A DNA stretch of 64,000 bases from Pseudoalteromonas sp. MEBiC 03607 (GCF_004792295.1 NZ_SRRY01000001.1:3045501-3109500); one strand, 5' to 3'. Positions 1 to 8,905 are shown, counted from the stretch's first letter. The notes: generated from the sequence alone by a model not told the origin. Translations and numbers: made by a program.

Positions 1-258
1 ACCGTACTTCGCGCAGGAAGAAACGGTGGCTACGGCAACTTTATTGAACTTCAGCATAAAAACGGTTTTGTCACACGTTTTGGCCACCTAAATAAAATCA
101 AAGTAAAAAAAGGCCAAACAGTTAATAAAGATGACGTTATTGGCTTAATGGGTAGTACAGGTCGCAGTACAAGTACTCATTTACATTACGAAGTTTTAGT
201 AAATGGCAAGCATGTCAACCCAGTTAAAATAACAAAGGCGCTTTCTCGTGTTCGGTAA
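1..258 (+). CDS. M23 (LytM-type) peptidase, C-terminal part
   Basis: The reading frame is open from the first base and stops at 256-258, so only the last 85 residues are present. They carry the end of a peptidase M23 (lysostaphin/LytM) domain. A GNFIELQH strand leads to FGHLNKI, a VKKGQ turn, and the HLHYEV motif with the second zinc-binding histidine pair (HxH). The family cleaves peptidoglycan cross-links in the periplasm, or acts as an amidase activator when catalytic residues are missing. The first zinc-binding motif lies outside the window, so activity cannot be judged. The stop overlaps the start of the downstream bactofilin gene by 11 bases, which indicates translational coupling. Confidence 0.9.
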   Translation, partial: TVLRAGRNGGYGNFIELQHKNGFVTRFGHLNKIKVKKGQTVNKDDVIGLMGSTGRSTSTHLHYEVLVNGKHVNPVKITKALSRVR

Positions 259-736
259 AAAAAAACAAGCTCCAGCTAGCTCAACTAGCTCTACTTTAAA
301 AAGAACAAACCATACTCCCTCTATTATTGCAGAAGATGTTCGCTTAACTGGCACTTTAGTAAGCCAAGGTGAAGTTCAACTTGATGGTCGTATTGACGGT
401 GATTTAAGAGTAAAACATCTTGTTATCGGCCTAACAGGCATGGTTGAAGGTCTTATAGAAGCAGATAGTGTCGTAATTAAAGGCAAGATCATTGGCTCCT
501 TGATTGCGAATAAGGTAACCATAGAAAGTACGGCTCAAGTTCACGGTGATGTGTTTCACGATACATTAAGTATTGAAGCAGGTGCCAATATCGAAGGCAG
601 CTTAAAGCATCGTCATGAAGAAGACAAAATTGCTCCTATCAAGCCAAGCTCAAGCGATGAAAGTAGCCCATCAATACTCCCTGACGATAGCAACGACTTG
701 TCGTTTGTGAACAAACAAGCCGCTGATAAGTCTTAA
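248..736 (+). CDS. Bactofilin (polymer-forming cytoskeletal protein)
   Basis: A 162-residue protein with a central region (about residues 28-125) of short repeating beta strands rich in G, V and I, such as GEVQLDGRIDGDLRV and GKIIGSLIANKVTIES. This is the right-handed beta-helix of bactofilins (PF04519). The N-terminus is basic and the C-terminal tail is acidic, Ser-rich and probably disordered, as usual in the family. Bactofilins polymerise without nucleotide and localise cell-wall enzymes. Pairing with an M23 peptidase gene is a known arrangement, as with CcmA and its M23 partners. The GTG start at 248 overlaps the M23 stop. The stop overlaps the convergent hotdog-fold gene by 4 bases. Confidence 0.93.
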   Translation: MFGKKKQAPASSTSSTLKRTNHTPSIIAEDVRLTGTLVSQGEVQLDGRIDGDLRVKHLVIGLTGMVEGLIEADSVVIKGKIIGSLIANKVTIESTAQVHGDVFHDTLSIEAGANIEGSLKHRHEEDKIAPIKPSSSDESSPSILPDDSNDLSFVNKQAADKS

Positions 737-1209
737 CGTTTTTTAGCCGTTACATACATCGTAATATCCGCGGTGAACACTAACTCATCGCGGCTATTAT
801 AAACCTTCACCGGGACAACGATATCTAGCTTATCTAACCACTCGTTTGGCACCTCAATCTGTGCGACTGCACGCATATCAGTATCAATTTTCGCTAAATA
901 ATTTACCGTCATCCCCTTTGGGATCCAACGATGTGTTTTGGCAGGCACAGTTGCATCCACCATTAAGCCTGCGCAAAGCTCTGCTACATTACACTGGGCA
1001 ATGGCATGGATAGTACCAATATGATTATGAATTGCTCGGCGATTTTTAACGATTGCGCTGCAATGCCCTGCTGACAACTCTGTGATCAATGGTTTTATTG
1101 AGCCAAAATAAGGGGCTTTAAAACACACCGCTTTACTAAATAACCACTTCCCTTTTGGTAATGACTGGCATTTAGTCCAAATTTTTAATAATGATGATTG
1201 TGAGCTCAC
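733..1209 (-). CDS. DUF4442 / hotdog-fold thioesterase-like protein
   Basis: A 158-residue protein matching the DUF4442 branch of the hotdog superfamily. It has an N-terminal helix, the KAPYFGSIKPLITELSAGHCSAIVKNRRAIHNHIGTIHA-type region (residues about 32-70), the central helix AQCNVAELCAGLMVDA, and closing strands ending in TADITMYVTAKKR. Relatives are thought to hydrolyse or bind acyl-CoA, but no substrate can be named. The start is GTG at 1209 because the ATG upstream at 1222 is out of frame; the ribosome site is weak. It is convergent with, and overlaps by 4 bases, the bactofilin gene. Confidence 0.85.
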   Translation of the reverse strand: MSSQSSLLKIWTKCQSLPKGKWLFSKAVCFKAPYFGSIKPLITELSAGHCSAIVKNRRAIHNHIGTIHAIAQCNVAELCAGLMVDATVPAKTHRWIPKGMTVNYLAKIDTDMRAVAQIEVPNEWLDKLDIVVPVKVYNSRDELVFTADITMYVTAKKR

Positions 1210-1375
1210 GACGTTTATCCATTATTTTTATGATGTGAGATAAAAAGCTAACACATCAGACCAGATAGCGAAATGGAAAATTTTTGTAAGCAGTTTTAAT
1301 GATTACACATTTCGCTAAGTGAATGCTTTTCTTTTCCTTTAGGGGCACATAAAATACCGTTTTAAAGGAGAGCGA

Positions 1376-2548
1376 ATGCAGTCACGCCAGCACAAAAACC
1401 TAAGTCTATTATTCATCCTGGGCCTTCTGGTTATATTTAGTCCATTAGCAATAGATATTTACCTTCCAGCATTTCCTACTATTGCTGAACAGTTCAATGC
1501 TTCAGAAAAGCAAGTGCAACAAACTGTAGCCATATTTATGTTAACTGTAGGGCTTGGCCAACTCATTGCTGGCCCTTTAGCTGATAAATTCGGTCGTAAA
1601 CCCGTGGCTTTAGCAGGTGTTATAATCTATGGTTTAGCTGCTTTTGGCGCTTATCTGGCACCTGATTTTGCAAGCCTTATGGTAGCAAGGGCCTTACAAG
1701 GTTTAGGAGCTTGCGCTACGTTTGTGGTGGCATTTGCCATCGTAAGAGATAGGTTTGGTAGTGAACGAAGTGGCCAAATCATCACTTATCTCAATGGTAT
1801 TGTCTGCTTTATTCCCGCTCTTGCGCCTATTCTCGGTGCTTGGCTCACAGTACAGTTTGGTTGGCGCATGAACTTTTTATTCATGGCTGGCTTTGCGCTA
1901 ATTGGTTTATTCATAACTTTGTTAATGTACAAAGAAACACGCCCTGCAGACAGCATTTACAGCGGTCACCTGCTTGATTTACGTCGTTTTATTCCGATTA
2001 TTAGCACACCTTTGTTTTTATTTCATAGCTTAATTTGTTTAGTAACTATGTCGGCTATATTAGTGTTTGTAACATTAGCACCTGGTTGGCTTATTACTGA
2101 ATTAGGAGGCAGTGTTAGCGATTTTACATTCTGGTTTACTTGTAATGCGGTATTAAGCATTGTTGCCAGCTTTATTATGCCGCTGTACATCAAACGTCAA
2201 CCAAAGCGCGCATTAAAAGCTGGTCTCTTATTACTTGTTATATCTGGTGTCTTAATGTTGGCACTAAACCAACAACGCACTGCACTGGCATTAATGTTTC
2301 CTATGTTTATTGCTGCATTTGGCTTTGCACTTACGCTCGGCTCATCAGCTGGTCGCGCATTAAGTATGTTTTCGAAACAAGCAGGCACCGCTTCAGCTCT
2401 TATTGGTGTAATGCAAATGAGTGGTGCCAGCTTACTGGTATTTCTTACACAGTTTCTAAATTTAACAACCCCATCACTGATTGGGGTACACTTTTTATTG
2501 CTCATACCATTTGCGTATCTATTATTTAGGTATAAGCAACTATCATAA
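1376..2548 (+). CDS. Bcr/CflA-family multidrug efflux MFS transporter
   Basis: A 390-residue, 12-helix major facilitator. The first helix ends in the family signature IDIYLPAFPTIAEQF, followed by the MFS motif A loop GPLADKFGRKP between helices 2 and 3. RALQGLGACATFVVAFAIVRDRF matches motif B/C of drug:H+ antiporters (DHA1). The length fits Bcr/CflA pumps, which export bicyclomycin, chloramphenicol, sulfonamides or cysteine in characterised species; the substrate here is unknown. An AAAGGAGA ribosome site sits 4-5 bases before the ATG. It appears monocistronic. Confidence 0.9.
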   Translation: MQSRQHKNLSLLFILGLLVIFSPLAIDIYLPAFPTIAEQFNASEKQVQQTVAIFMLTVGLGQLIAGPLADKFGRKPVALAGVIIYGLAAFGAYLAPDFASLMVARALQGLGACATFVVAFAIVRDRFGSERSGQIITYLNGIVCFIPALAPILGAWLTVQFGWRMNFLFMAGFALIGLFITLLMYKETRPADSIYSGHLLDLRRFIPIISTPLFLFHSLICLVTMSAILVFVTLAPGWLITELGGSVSDFTFWFTCNAVLSIVASFIMPLYIKRQPKRALKAGLLLLVISGVLMLALNQQRTALALMFPMFIAAFGFALTLGSSAGRALSMFSKQAGTASALIGVMQMSGASLLVFLTQFLNLTTPSLIGVHFLLLIPFAYLLFRYKQLS

Positions 2549-2578
2549 AAAAGTTCACCCGCACTTTTATACTAAATA

Positions 2579-2616
2579 CGGGTAAATGAGAATTGTTATA
2601 CTTTATTTACCCGTTT
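2579..2616 (+). terminator. Possible terminator hairpin after the efflux gene
   Basis: A 9-bp perfect inverted repeat, CGGGTAAAT at 2579-2587 and ATTTACCCG at 2605-2613, with a 17-base loop, followed by three T residues. It lies 31 bases after the efflux stop. The long loop and short T run make termination only possible; it could instead be an operator. Confidence 0.4.
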
Positions 2617-2773
2617 AGACTTCCTGTTATACCAATAAACTATAAAAAGCCTTTTTATAGAATAAATTGTTCCGTTTTTCTGAGTAATTTACCTTGTACC
2701 CATACTTTCGTTAATTTATTGTTTAGTCTCGTTAACGCAAAGTTAACCAAACAATATGTCAGGGATACTATTT

Positions 2774-4612
2774 ATGAAAAAGAATAAATTAGCTTTAGCT
2801 CTAATCCTAAGTGGCCTTTGTGCTGCGGGTACAGCAAATGCAGCAAACGATCGCTTCATCATCCAAGTAGATAACAACAAAAAAGGCGTAGTTAAAGCAC
2901 TCGCTAAAAAACTCGGCGGTGATATAAAAGTCGACGGTAATGGCTTTATTGCAGCACAATTTACCGGTCAAGATTTAGCAAGCATTAAAGGCTTGCTTAA
3001 TAACCCACATATCAAACTGATTGAAGAAGACCAAAAACGTGTACCAATGGCGCTTTATAACGATGATGCTGGTAATGCAATGCAGCAGCAATTAACGCCT
3101 TACGCAGTTTACCAATCACAAGCTGACCTAGTAACTTTTGATGCTAATGCGGGCATGAAGGTGTGTGTTATTGACTCAGGTCTTGATGCATCAAACCCTG
3201 ACTTCATTTGGGGTAATATCACGGGTGACAACGATAGTGGCACAGGTAACTGGTATGACAATGGTGGCCCTCATGGTACTCACGTAGCAGGTACAATTGG
3301 TGCTGCAGATAACAATATCGGTGTGGTTGGTATGGCACCGGGTGTTGCAATGCACATCATCAAAGTATTCAATGCCGAAGGTTGGGGTTATTCTTCTGAT
3401 TTAGCACATGCAGCAGATTTATGTTCTCAAGCAGGCGCAAATATCATCAGCATGAGCTTAGGTGGTGGTGGTGCAAATAGCACAGAGTCTAACGCCTTTG
3501 CTAATTTCACTAATGCAGGCGGTCTTGTTGTTGCGGCGGCGGGTAACGATGGTAACAGCGTACGCTCGTACCCTGCTGGTTATTCATCTGTAATGATGGT
3601 TGGTGCAAATGATGCGAACAATCAAATTGCAGATTTCTCGCAATTTCCTAGCTGTACATCTGGTCGTGGTAAACGCGCTACTACAGATGAAACTATCTGC
3701 GTTGAAGTGACAGCAGGTGGTGTTGATACACTGTCTACTTACCCTGCAGGCATGGCAACTTCTGCAAGCTTAGCTGCTGATGGCGCGGGCTTTGCAACAT
3801 CGTCAATGGAAAACTCAGGTAATGCATCTGGTACTGCTTATTACATGGGTACTGCTGAGAGCATTGATTCTGGTGCAGCTGGTAAAATCTGTATGATTGA
3901 CCGCGGTAATATCTCATTCTATGACAAAGTAAATAACTGTGAAAACTCAGGTGGTATTGGTGCTGTTATCATCAATAACGAAGCGGGCATGTTATACGCT
4001 ACATTAGGTGATACCAACGATACAACGATTCCTGCTGTAGGTGCTGCACTTGAAGACCGTTCAGCGCTGCTTGCAAGTACAACGATTGATATTACCATCG
4101 GTACTAGTGACTACGGTTTCATGAGTGGTACATCAATGGCAACACCTGCCGTTTCAGGTATCGCAGCACTCGTTTGGTCAAATCACCCTGAGTGTACAGG
4201 TACAGAAATTCGTGACGCATTAAAAGCAACAGCACAAGACCAAGGCGCAGCTGGCCACGATGTGTACTTTGGTCACGGTATTGTTAAAGCAGCCGATGCG
4301 GATGCATATTTAACTGCAAATGGCTGTGCTGGCGGCAATAATGGTGGCGATCCAACACCGGGTGGTGATGAAGTTAGCCTTTCAGCATCTGGTTATAAAT
4401 CAAAAGGCACAGCCTATGTTGATTTAAGCTGGAGTGGCGCAGCGACTAGTACTGTTGATGTATACCGTAATGGTACTTTGGTAGGTTCTGTAGCAAACAC
4501 AAATAGCTACACAGATACCATCACAACAAAAGGCGGTGGTAGTTACACATACCAAGTATGTGAGGCACAAAGCACAACTGTTTGTTCAAACAATAGCACT
4601 GTGGTTTTTTAA
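2774..4612 (+). CDS. Secreted subtilisin-like serine protease (S8) with propeptide and PA insert
   Basis: A 612-residue secreted protease. ATG 2774 is preferred over the in-frame ATG at 2756: it has AGGGA at good spacing and begins directly with a signal peptide (MKKNKLALAL to ANA). Order of domains: signal peptide; I9-type propeptide (about 25-95); S8 catalytic domain with Asp134 (VIDSG), His167 (HGTHVAG) and Ser454 (GTSMATPA). A protease-associated (PA) insert of about 100 residues precedes the serine (region KICMIDRG). After a Gly/Pro-rich linker comes a C-terminal domain of about 80 residues resembling fibronectin III. Expected role: extracellular degradation of protein for nutrition. Confidence 0.95.
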   Translation: MKKNKLALALILSGLCAAGTANAANDRFIIQVDNNKKGVVKALAKKLGGDIKVDGNGFIAAQFTGQDLASIKGLLNNPHIKLIEEDQKRVPMALYNDDAGNAMQQQLTPYAVYQSQADLVTFDANAGMKVCVIDSGLDASNPDFIWGNITGDNDSGTGNWYDNGGPHGTHVAGTIGAADNNIGVVGMAPGVAMHIIKVFNAEGWGYSSDLAHAADLCSQAGANIISMSLGGGGANSTESNAFANFTNAGGLVVAAAGNDGNSVRSYPAGYSSVMMVGANDANNQIADFSQFPSCTSGRGKRATTDETICVEVTAGGVDTLSTYPAGMATSASLAADGAGFATSSMENSGNASGTAYYMGTAESIDSGAAGKICMIDRGNISFYDKVNNCENSGGIGAVIINNEAGMLYATLGDTNDTTIPAVGAALEDRSALLASTTIDITIGTSDYGFMSGTSMATPAVSGIAALVWSNHPECTGTEIRDALKATAQDQGAAGHDVYFGHGIVKAADADAYLTANGCAGGNNGGDPTPGGDEVSLSASGYKSKGTAYVDLSWSGAATSTVDVYRNGTLVGSVANTNSYTDTITTKGGGSYTYQVCEAQSTTVCSNNSTVVF

Positions 4613-4633
4613 AACTTTCCCCAAACCAATATG

Positions 4634-4662
4634 AGCGGGCATTAATGCCCGCTTTTTCTTTT
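4634..4662 (+). terminator. Rho-independent terminator of the subtilase
   Basis: A perfect 20-base palindrome (AGCGGGCATT and its complement) at 4634-4653 followed by TTTTCTTTTTT. It starts 21 bases after the protease stop. Confidence 0.85.
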
Positions 4663-4709
4663 TTAATAAGCTTGTTAAAATCAGCTACCTGCTTTTTTAA
4701 TTTGTGCCA

Positions 4710-5342
4710 ATGATCAATCCAGAATCGTTACTGTCGTTTTTAGGCGCCAGTTTTTTAATTGCCGTAGCCCCCGGCCCTTCTAATGCATTTTTAATGGCGC
4801 AAACTTTTGCCAATGGCCGTAAAGCCGGAATGCAAAGTGCCTTTGGCTTTGCACTCGGTGGCATTGTGCATACCTTTTTTGCAGTCGTAGGCTTAACCGC
4901 AATTCTTAAAGCCTCTAGTGTCGCGTATACAACGGTACAATACCTTGGTGCCGCCTATCTTTGTTATTTAGGTATCATCACACTAAAGGACACCTTTAGT
5001 CAGCCAGAACCGCACTGTGAAGATAAACCTCATGTGAGCACCAGTAAAAAGCAAAATGTGATGTTTCAAGCGATGATGACTGAGGTCCTCAATCCGAAAG
5101 TAGCCTTATTTTTTATTGCGTTCATTCCACAGTTTGTTGATCCAAGTTTATCTTCAACGACCTTTCAGCTCGCTTTTTTTGGTTTACTCTACCCGCTTTT
5201 TGCTTTTCCAATCGACTGCACGTATATTTATTTCGGCGATAAGATAGCCAGCTATTTTCGTGAGAATCCACAAACCCAAATTTGGATTGATCGGATCACG
5301 GGCATAGTATTTATTGCCTTAGCAATTAACCTATTGATATAA
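4710..5342 (+). CDS. LysE/RhtB-family amino-acid exporter
   Basis: A 210-residue membrane protein with six predicted helices. The N-terminus carries the family signature VAPGPSNAFLMAQTFANGRKAG and then a GFALGGIVHTFF helix. Characterised members (LysE, RhtB, RhtC, ArgO) export basic amino acids, homoserine lactone, threonine or related compounds; the substrate cannot be told from sequence. ATG 4710 is chosen over the in-frame GTG at 4704; neither has a strong ribosome site. The methylglyoxal synthase gene begins 8 bases after the stop, so the two are probably cotranscribed. Confidence 0.9.
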   Translation: MINPESLLSFLGASFLIAVAPGPSNAFLMAQTFANGRKAGMQSAFGFALGGIVHTFFAVVGLTAILKASSVAYTTVQYLGAAYLCYLGIITLKDTFSQPEPHCEDKPHVSTSKKQNVMFQAMMTEVLNPKVALFFIAFIPQFVDPSLSSTTFQLAFFGLLYPLFAFPIDCTYIYFGDKIASYFRENPQTQIWIDRITGIVFIALAINLLI

Positions 5343-5350
5343 GAGCACTT

Positions 5351-5815
5351 ATGGAACAAAAACAACAAGCCCTCCCCGCCAAAAAAAATATAGCCCTCGT
5401 TGCCCACGATGGTAAAAAAGCAGCGCTGCAAGCTTGGTGTGAAAAGCATCAAGATGTGTTAAGTAAGCATACCCTTTACGGTACTGGCACAACAGGTCAT
5501 TTAATTGAGCGCACCACAGGGCTTGAAGTGATAAAGCTATTAAGTGGTCCAATGGGTGGCGATCAGCAACTCGGCGCTAAAATTGCTGAACATGAAGTGC
5601 ATATGTTGGTATTTTTCTGGGACCCACTTGCATCGCAGCCACACGACCCTGATGTGAAAGCATTATTACGCTTAGCTGCTGTTTGGAATATTCCTGTTGC
5701 CTGTAATGAAGTCAGTGCCGATATGCTATTAAGCTCACCTATGATGGAAACAGAGCTTTGTCGCACGCTGCCAGATTACGAAAAATACCTCGCAACGCGC
5801 CAAGTGACTCTTTAA
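5351..5815 (+). CDS. mgsA: Methylglyoxal synthase
   Basis: A 154-residue cytoplasmic enzyme converting dihydroxyacetone phosphate to methylglyoxal and phosphate, the entry of the methylglyoxal bypass that releases sugar-phosphate stress. The phosphate-binding GTGTTG loop is at 44-49. The known active-site residues fall at the same numbers as in E. coli: His19, Asp71 (SGPMGGDQQ), Asp91, His98 and Asp101 (PHDPDVKALLR). Length is typical. It lies 8 bases after the LysE gene. A DJ-1/PfpI protein at 23.7 kb could serve methylglyoxal detoxification, but that link is speculative. Confidence 0.96.
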   Translation: MEQKQQALPAKKNIALVAHDGKKAALQAWCEKHQDVLSKHTLYGTGTTGHLIERTTGLEVIKLLSGPMGGDQQLGAKIAEHEVHMLVFFWDPLASQPHDPDVKALLRLAAVWNIPVACNEVSADMLLSSPMMETELCRTLPDYEKYLATRQVTL

Positions 5816-5847
5816 TTCTTAAAGTCGATATCTCAAAGTGGGGGCTA

Positions 5848-7215
5848 TTAGCTATAAAGCTTTTGCGCCCACTTAGTTAAACCTGCAGTAACACTACCAA
5901 AGTGATCCCCGTTCAGCATAGTAATATCACCTAAATGGGATTTTAACGCGGCCTTGATCAGCGGTGATTGCGCACTACCACCCGTTAAGTAAATAACATC
6001 TGGCGTTGTGCCTGCCTCTTTAATCGCTTGTTTAGCTAAGCTCACTATTTGGCTTATCGAGTCATCAACAGCTAAGGCTAAATCTTTCAACGTTAAACAC
6101 TGTGTTAGTTCTGAATCTAAGAAATGCAAGTCTGTGGTAAATTCATTCGCTGACGACAATGCAATTTTTGCCGCTTCGCCTTGCTGTACTAATTGGTGAC
6201 CTTGCTTATTTTGCTGCAATTGAATTAAGCGTTTAAATAGCGCTGGCTCTTTAACTTCACGCAGCTGAGTCAATAACTCACGATGATGAGCATCACTATA
6301 AAACTGGCTTTGTAGATTCACATCATTGATTTTACATGCTTGCCAAAACGGTTGATTAGGTAATGGCAGCCCAGATTTAAACTCTGTGCCTAAACCAAGC
6401 AATGGCATTAAACCATGAAAACTCAGCGCAATATCTAAATCATTCCCTCCCACACGCTTACCACTGTGAGCTAAAAAGTCATTGTCACGACACTGTTTTT
6501 GACGGAAGCTTGGTCCCATTTGTACGAATGAACAGTCGCTGGTCCCCCCGCCAATATCAACAACCAATACTTTTTGGTCTTGCTGCAATGAGGTTTCATA
6601 ATCAATCCCTGCCGCTAATGGCTCATATAAAAATGAAACCTCTTTAAAGCCAGCACGCTTTGCCGCTCGCTCTAATATACCCAGCGCTTGTTGATTAGAC
6701 TCTTCACCACCTACTGATTGAAAGTTTACCGGTCGTCCAATTACCGTTTCTGTTAATGACTCTTGCAGTGATTGCTCAGCGCGTTGTTTTATTTTTAAGA
6801 TCATCGCCGTAGCAATGTCTTCAAAGAAATTAATTTGCCCTTGCTTTAAGCCCACAGCGCCAAAGAACGACTTTGGCGATTTTACAAAATAACCTTCCTC
6901 AGGAAATTGCACATACTCGCTAATAGCTTCACGACCAATGAATAAGGTGTCATCTCCAGCTTGAATATCTAAATCTGATTTAATGCGGGGAATGGTATTT
7001 AAAAGCGCTTGACGCTCAGTTTTAAAATCGTGCTCAAATGGGCTGCCAGCAAGGTGTTTTGCGACAAAATCAACAACCAACGCACTGTGATGAGTATAAA
7101 GGGTTGATGGTAAATACTGTTTGCCTTGCTCAAGCGGTACTAAAGACACTTGTTGCTCGTTATCTAAAACACCGATTGCACAATTTGAACTACCATAATC
7201 AAAGCCTGCAAACAT
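5848..7215 (-). CDS. yegD: YegD-type Hsp70-family chaperone/ATPase
   Basis: A 455-residue member of the actin/Hsp70 ATPase superfamily. The phosphate-1 motif FAGFDYGSSNCAIGV is at the N-terminus, the connect/phosphate-2 motif VLVVDIGGGTSDCSF is mid-protein, and the adenosine motif VIYLTGGSAQSPLI is near the C-terminus. It lacks the substrate-binding and lid domains of DnaK and ends after the ATPase core, as E. coli YegD does. It is probably a cytoplasmic chaperone-like ATPase with unknown clients. An AGGTGG ribosome site precedes the ATG. It is preceded by the ligase gene on the same strand, with a strong hairpin between them. Confidence 0.88.
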   Translation of the reverse strand: MFAGFDYGSSNCAIGVLDNEQQVSLVPLEQGKQYLPSTLYTHHSALVVDFVAKHLAGSPFEHDFKTERQALLNTIPRIKSDLDIQAGDDTLFIGREAISEYVQFPEEGYFVKSPKSFFGAVGLKQGQINFFEDIATAMILKIKQRAEQSLQESLTETVIGRPVNFQSVGGEESNQQALGILERAAKRAGFKEVSFLYEPLAAGIDYETSLQQDQKVLVVDIGGGTSDCSFVQMGPSFRQKQCRDNDFLAHSGKRVGGNDLDIALSFHGLMPLLGLGTEFKSGLPLPNQPFWQACKINDVNLQSQFYSDAHHRELLTQLREVKEPALFKRLIQLQQNKQGHQLVQQGEAAKIALSSANEFTTDLHFLDSELTQCLTLKDLALAVDDSISQIVSLAKQAIKEAGTTPDVIYLTGGSAQSPLIKAALKSHLGDITMLNGDHFGSVTAGLTKWAQKLYS

Positions 7216-7235
7216 ACTACCACCTATACATCATT

Positions 7236-7273
7236 AAAAAGGCCGCGAAATTTAACACAGTCGCGGCCATTTT
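7236..7273. terminator. Terminator hairpin between ligase and yegD
   Basis: GGCCGCGA at 7241-7248 pairs with TCGCGGCC at 7261-7268 around a 12-base loop. On the minus strand it is followed by TTTTT and lies just after the ligase stop, so it should end the ligase transcript before yegD. T-rich DNA also follows on the plus strand. Confidence 0.75.
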
Positions 7274-7282
7274 TGAATGACG

Positions 7283-8125
7283 CTATGGCCTTTCGTGTAA
7301 AAAGCTGGCAAAGCGTGGCAAGCCATTTTTTGTAAAACCATGATATTTATAAGTAATCGTACTGCCAATCGCTGGAGGAGACTTTCTTTGCAGATCAGAA
7401 AATCCAGAGCCAATTTTAAATTCAATCCCTTCATTGTTGCGTACTTTTAGCGCCCCAAGCATATTTTTATATTTACCTTTTCCTGCTATGTGTTCAATAA
7501 CAACAGCCTCAGCATCCAGGTAAGGCTTCAATTTTAATAGTACATTACTGCGACCCGCGGTGTGTTCCGCTTTTGCTAAGTGCAGCATAACGCCTTCGGC
7601 ACCTTGTGCAATCAACTCATCCATAAACATACTAAGCTGTTGATTATTATCAAAGTGCTTCTGTTCAACTGCTTTTATATGGGGGCTATTTAGCTGTCTA
7701 ACTAAGCGTGAATAGTTTTCATAGCGTTTACTAAATGGTAACTCTGCATTTGGCATATCGAAAATTAGATAGCTAACGGTCTGCCATTCGCTATCAACAG
7801 GTTGCTGCGATCGCACAATACCACTGACCTTCGCAAAATCTTGATGCTTGGTCCAAAGTTCACCATCCAACCATATATCAGGCAGTGGCGCAGTAAACCA
7901 GGTTGGAGCATTAATAGGGTTACCATTACGGGTAATTAATTGCTTACCTGTCCATATGGCACGTACACCATCATATTTTTCACTAACTAAATAGTCAGAT
8001 ACATTAACCTTTTCGGCTTCATAGACGTTTGCCAAAAGTACTGAGGGAGCTTGTTGAGCTTTTACTGAGAAAGCCAAAAGTAACGAGATTGCGCATACCA
8101 ATGCACGAGTGAACATAACCATCAT
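7283..8125 (-). CDS. Periplasmic ATP-dependent DNA ligase (LigE type)
   Basis: A 280-residue minimal ATP-dependent DNA ligase with an N-terminal signal peptide (MFTRALVCAISLLLAFSVKAQ), placing it in the periplasm. Motif I is EKYDGVR with adenylated Lys50; motif III WLDGELW, motif IV EGVMLH and motif V LLKLK follow. A C-terminal OB-fold-like segment (GALKVRN to FLHERP) completes the enzyme. It matches the LigE group, small signal-peptide ligases of Neisseria, Haemophilus, Vibrio and Alteromonadales linked by others to DNA uptake or extracellular DNA. The codons at 8125 and 8122 are both ATG; AAGGAA spacing favours the second. Confidence 0.9.
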   Translation of the reverse strand: MMVMFTRALVCAISLLLAFSVKAQQAPSVLLANVYEAEKVNVSDYLVSEKYDGVRAIWTGKQLITRNGNPINAPTWFTAPLPDIWLDGELWTKHQDFAKVSGIVRSQQPVDSEWQTVSYLIFDMPNAELPFSKRYENYSRLVRQLNSPHIKAVEQKHFDNNQQLSMFMDELIAQGAEGVMLHLAKAEHTAGRSNVLLKLKPYLDAEAVVIEHIAGKGKYKNMLGALKVRNNEGIEFKIGSGFSDLQRKSPPAIGSTITYKYHGFTKNGLPRFASFLHERP

Positions 8126-8199
8126 TGCTTCCTTGCAAATTTGTAAGTATTAACTGGTTATTACTGCTTAAAAATAACTGTTTAGCAATAGCCGTTTAA

Positions 8200-8856
8200 T
8201 TATAGTTTAGTTTCTAGCCAATTATAAAATTCATGCAAATCACTAAACACCCCAGCCGCTTTGCTAAAATCATGCTCTTGGGTAAAGTGATTAGGCACTG
8301 CATACACAGCAACACCAGCGTTGCTAGCGGCTGTAACACCAGTAAACGTATCCTCGACTGCGACGGCTTCATTGGCCGTGATATTTAACGTATCAAGCGC
8401 TAATTGGTATGGATCGCCAGCAGGTTTGGGATTGTTAACATCATCTTTGGTAACCACACAATCAAACCAATCAAAAATGCCGTAGCCTTTTAAAATAGGA
8501 TAGGCTTCATCTTTGGCACTGCCTGTTACTAATGCCATTTTTAAACCACTGGCTTTTACTTGCTCTAGCACTGCTTTTGCGTGCGGCATGAAAGTTGGTA
8601 AGTTTGTACTGACAAAACGGCCAAATGCAGCATATTTATCATCTGTTAGCTGCTCTGGACTGATGTTAAGTTGATAGTTGGTAACAACCTCTTTAGCTGC
8701 TTCAAGGGTTGGCCTACCAGAAAAGCGCTGACAAAACGTAGTCTCATCATATTGCACACCAAAAGGCGCTAATAAGTCGTTCCAAATATTAAAATGCACA
8801 CTTTCTGAATCTACCAAAGTGCCATCCATATCAAACAAAACCGCTTTTAAAGTCAT
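8200..8856 (-). CDS. HAD-superfamily phosphatase / beta-phosphoglucomutase-like
   Basis: A 218-residue HAD subfamily IA hydrolase. Motif I is FDMDGTLVDSES with nucleophile and acid/base aspartates, motif II is LVTGSAKDEA, and motif III/IV includes NPKPAGDPYQLAL and VEDTFTGVTAASNAG. The cap is the four-helix C1 type. The pattern fits sugar-phosphate phosphatases or beta-phosphoglucomutases of the YqaB/YfbT group; substrate unknown. ATG 8856 is preferred over ATG 8862 because AAGGA lies 6 bases before it but directly abuts the earlier one. Confidence 0.9.
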   Translation of the reverse strand: MTLKAVLFDMDGTLVDSESVHFNIWNDLLAPFGVQYDETTFCQRFSGRPTLEAAKEVVTNYQLNISPEQLTDDKYAAFGRFVSTNLPTFMPHAKAVLEQVKASGLKMALVTGSAKDEAYPILKGYGIFDWFDCVVTKDDVNNPKPAGDPYQLALDTLNITANEAVAVEDTFTGVTAASNAGVAVYAVPNHFTQEHDFSKAAGVFSDLHEFYNWLETKL

Positions 8857-8884
8857 CCTCATTCCTTTTACGATCTAAAAACTA

Positions 8885-8905
8885 AAAGGTGCCTATGGCA
8901 CCTTT
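8885..8905 (-). terminator. Terminator hairpin of the 99-residue gene
   Basis: AAAGGTGCC at 8885-8893 and GGCACCTTT at 8897-8905 form a perfect 9-bp stem with a 3-base loop. On the minus strand it is followed by TAGTTTTT and sits 17 bases after the stop of the 99-residue gene, before the HAD gene. Confidence 0.7.

Noticed and set aside
2593..2787. A 64-residue plus-strand frame between the efflux and subtilase genes
   Set aside because: It overlaps the subtilase signal peptide, lacks a ribosome site and has low-complexity, AT-driven composition.
5836..5874. AAGTGGG...CCCACTT pairing as a terminator between mgsA and yegD
   Set aside because: It reaches into the yegD coding end, has a mismatch and a long loop, and lacks a T run.
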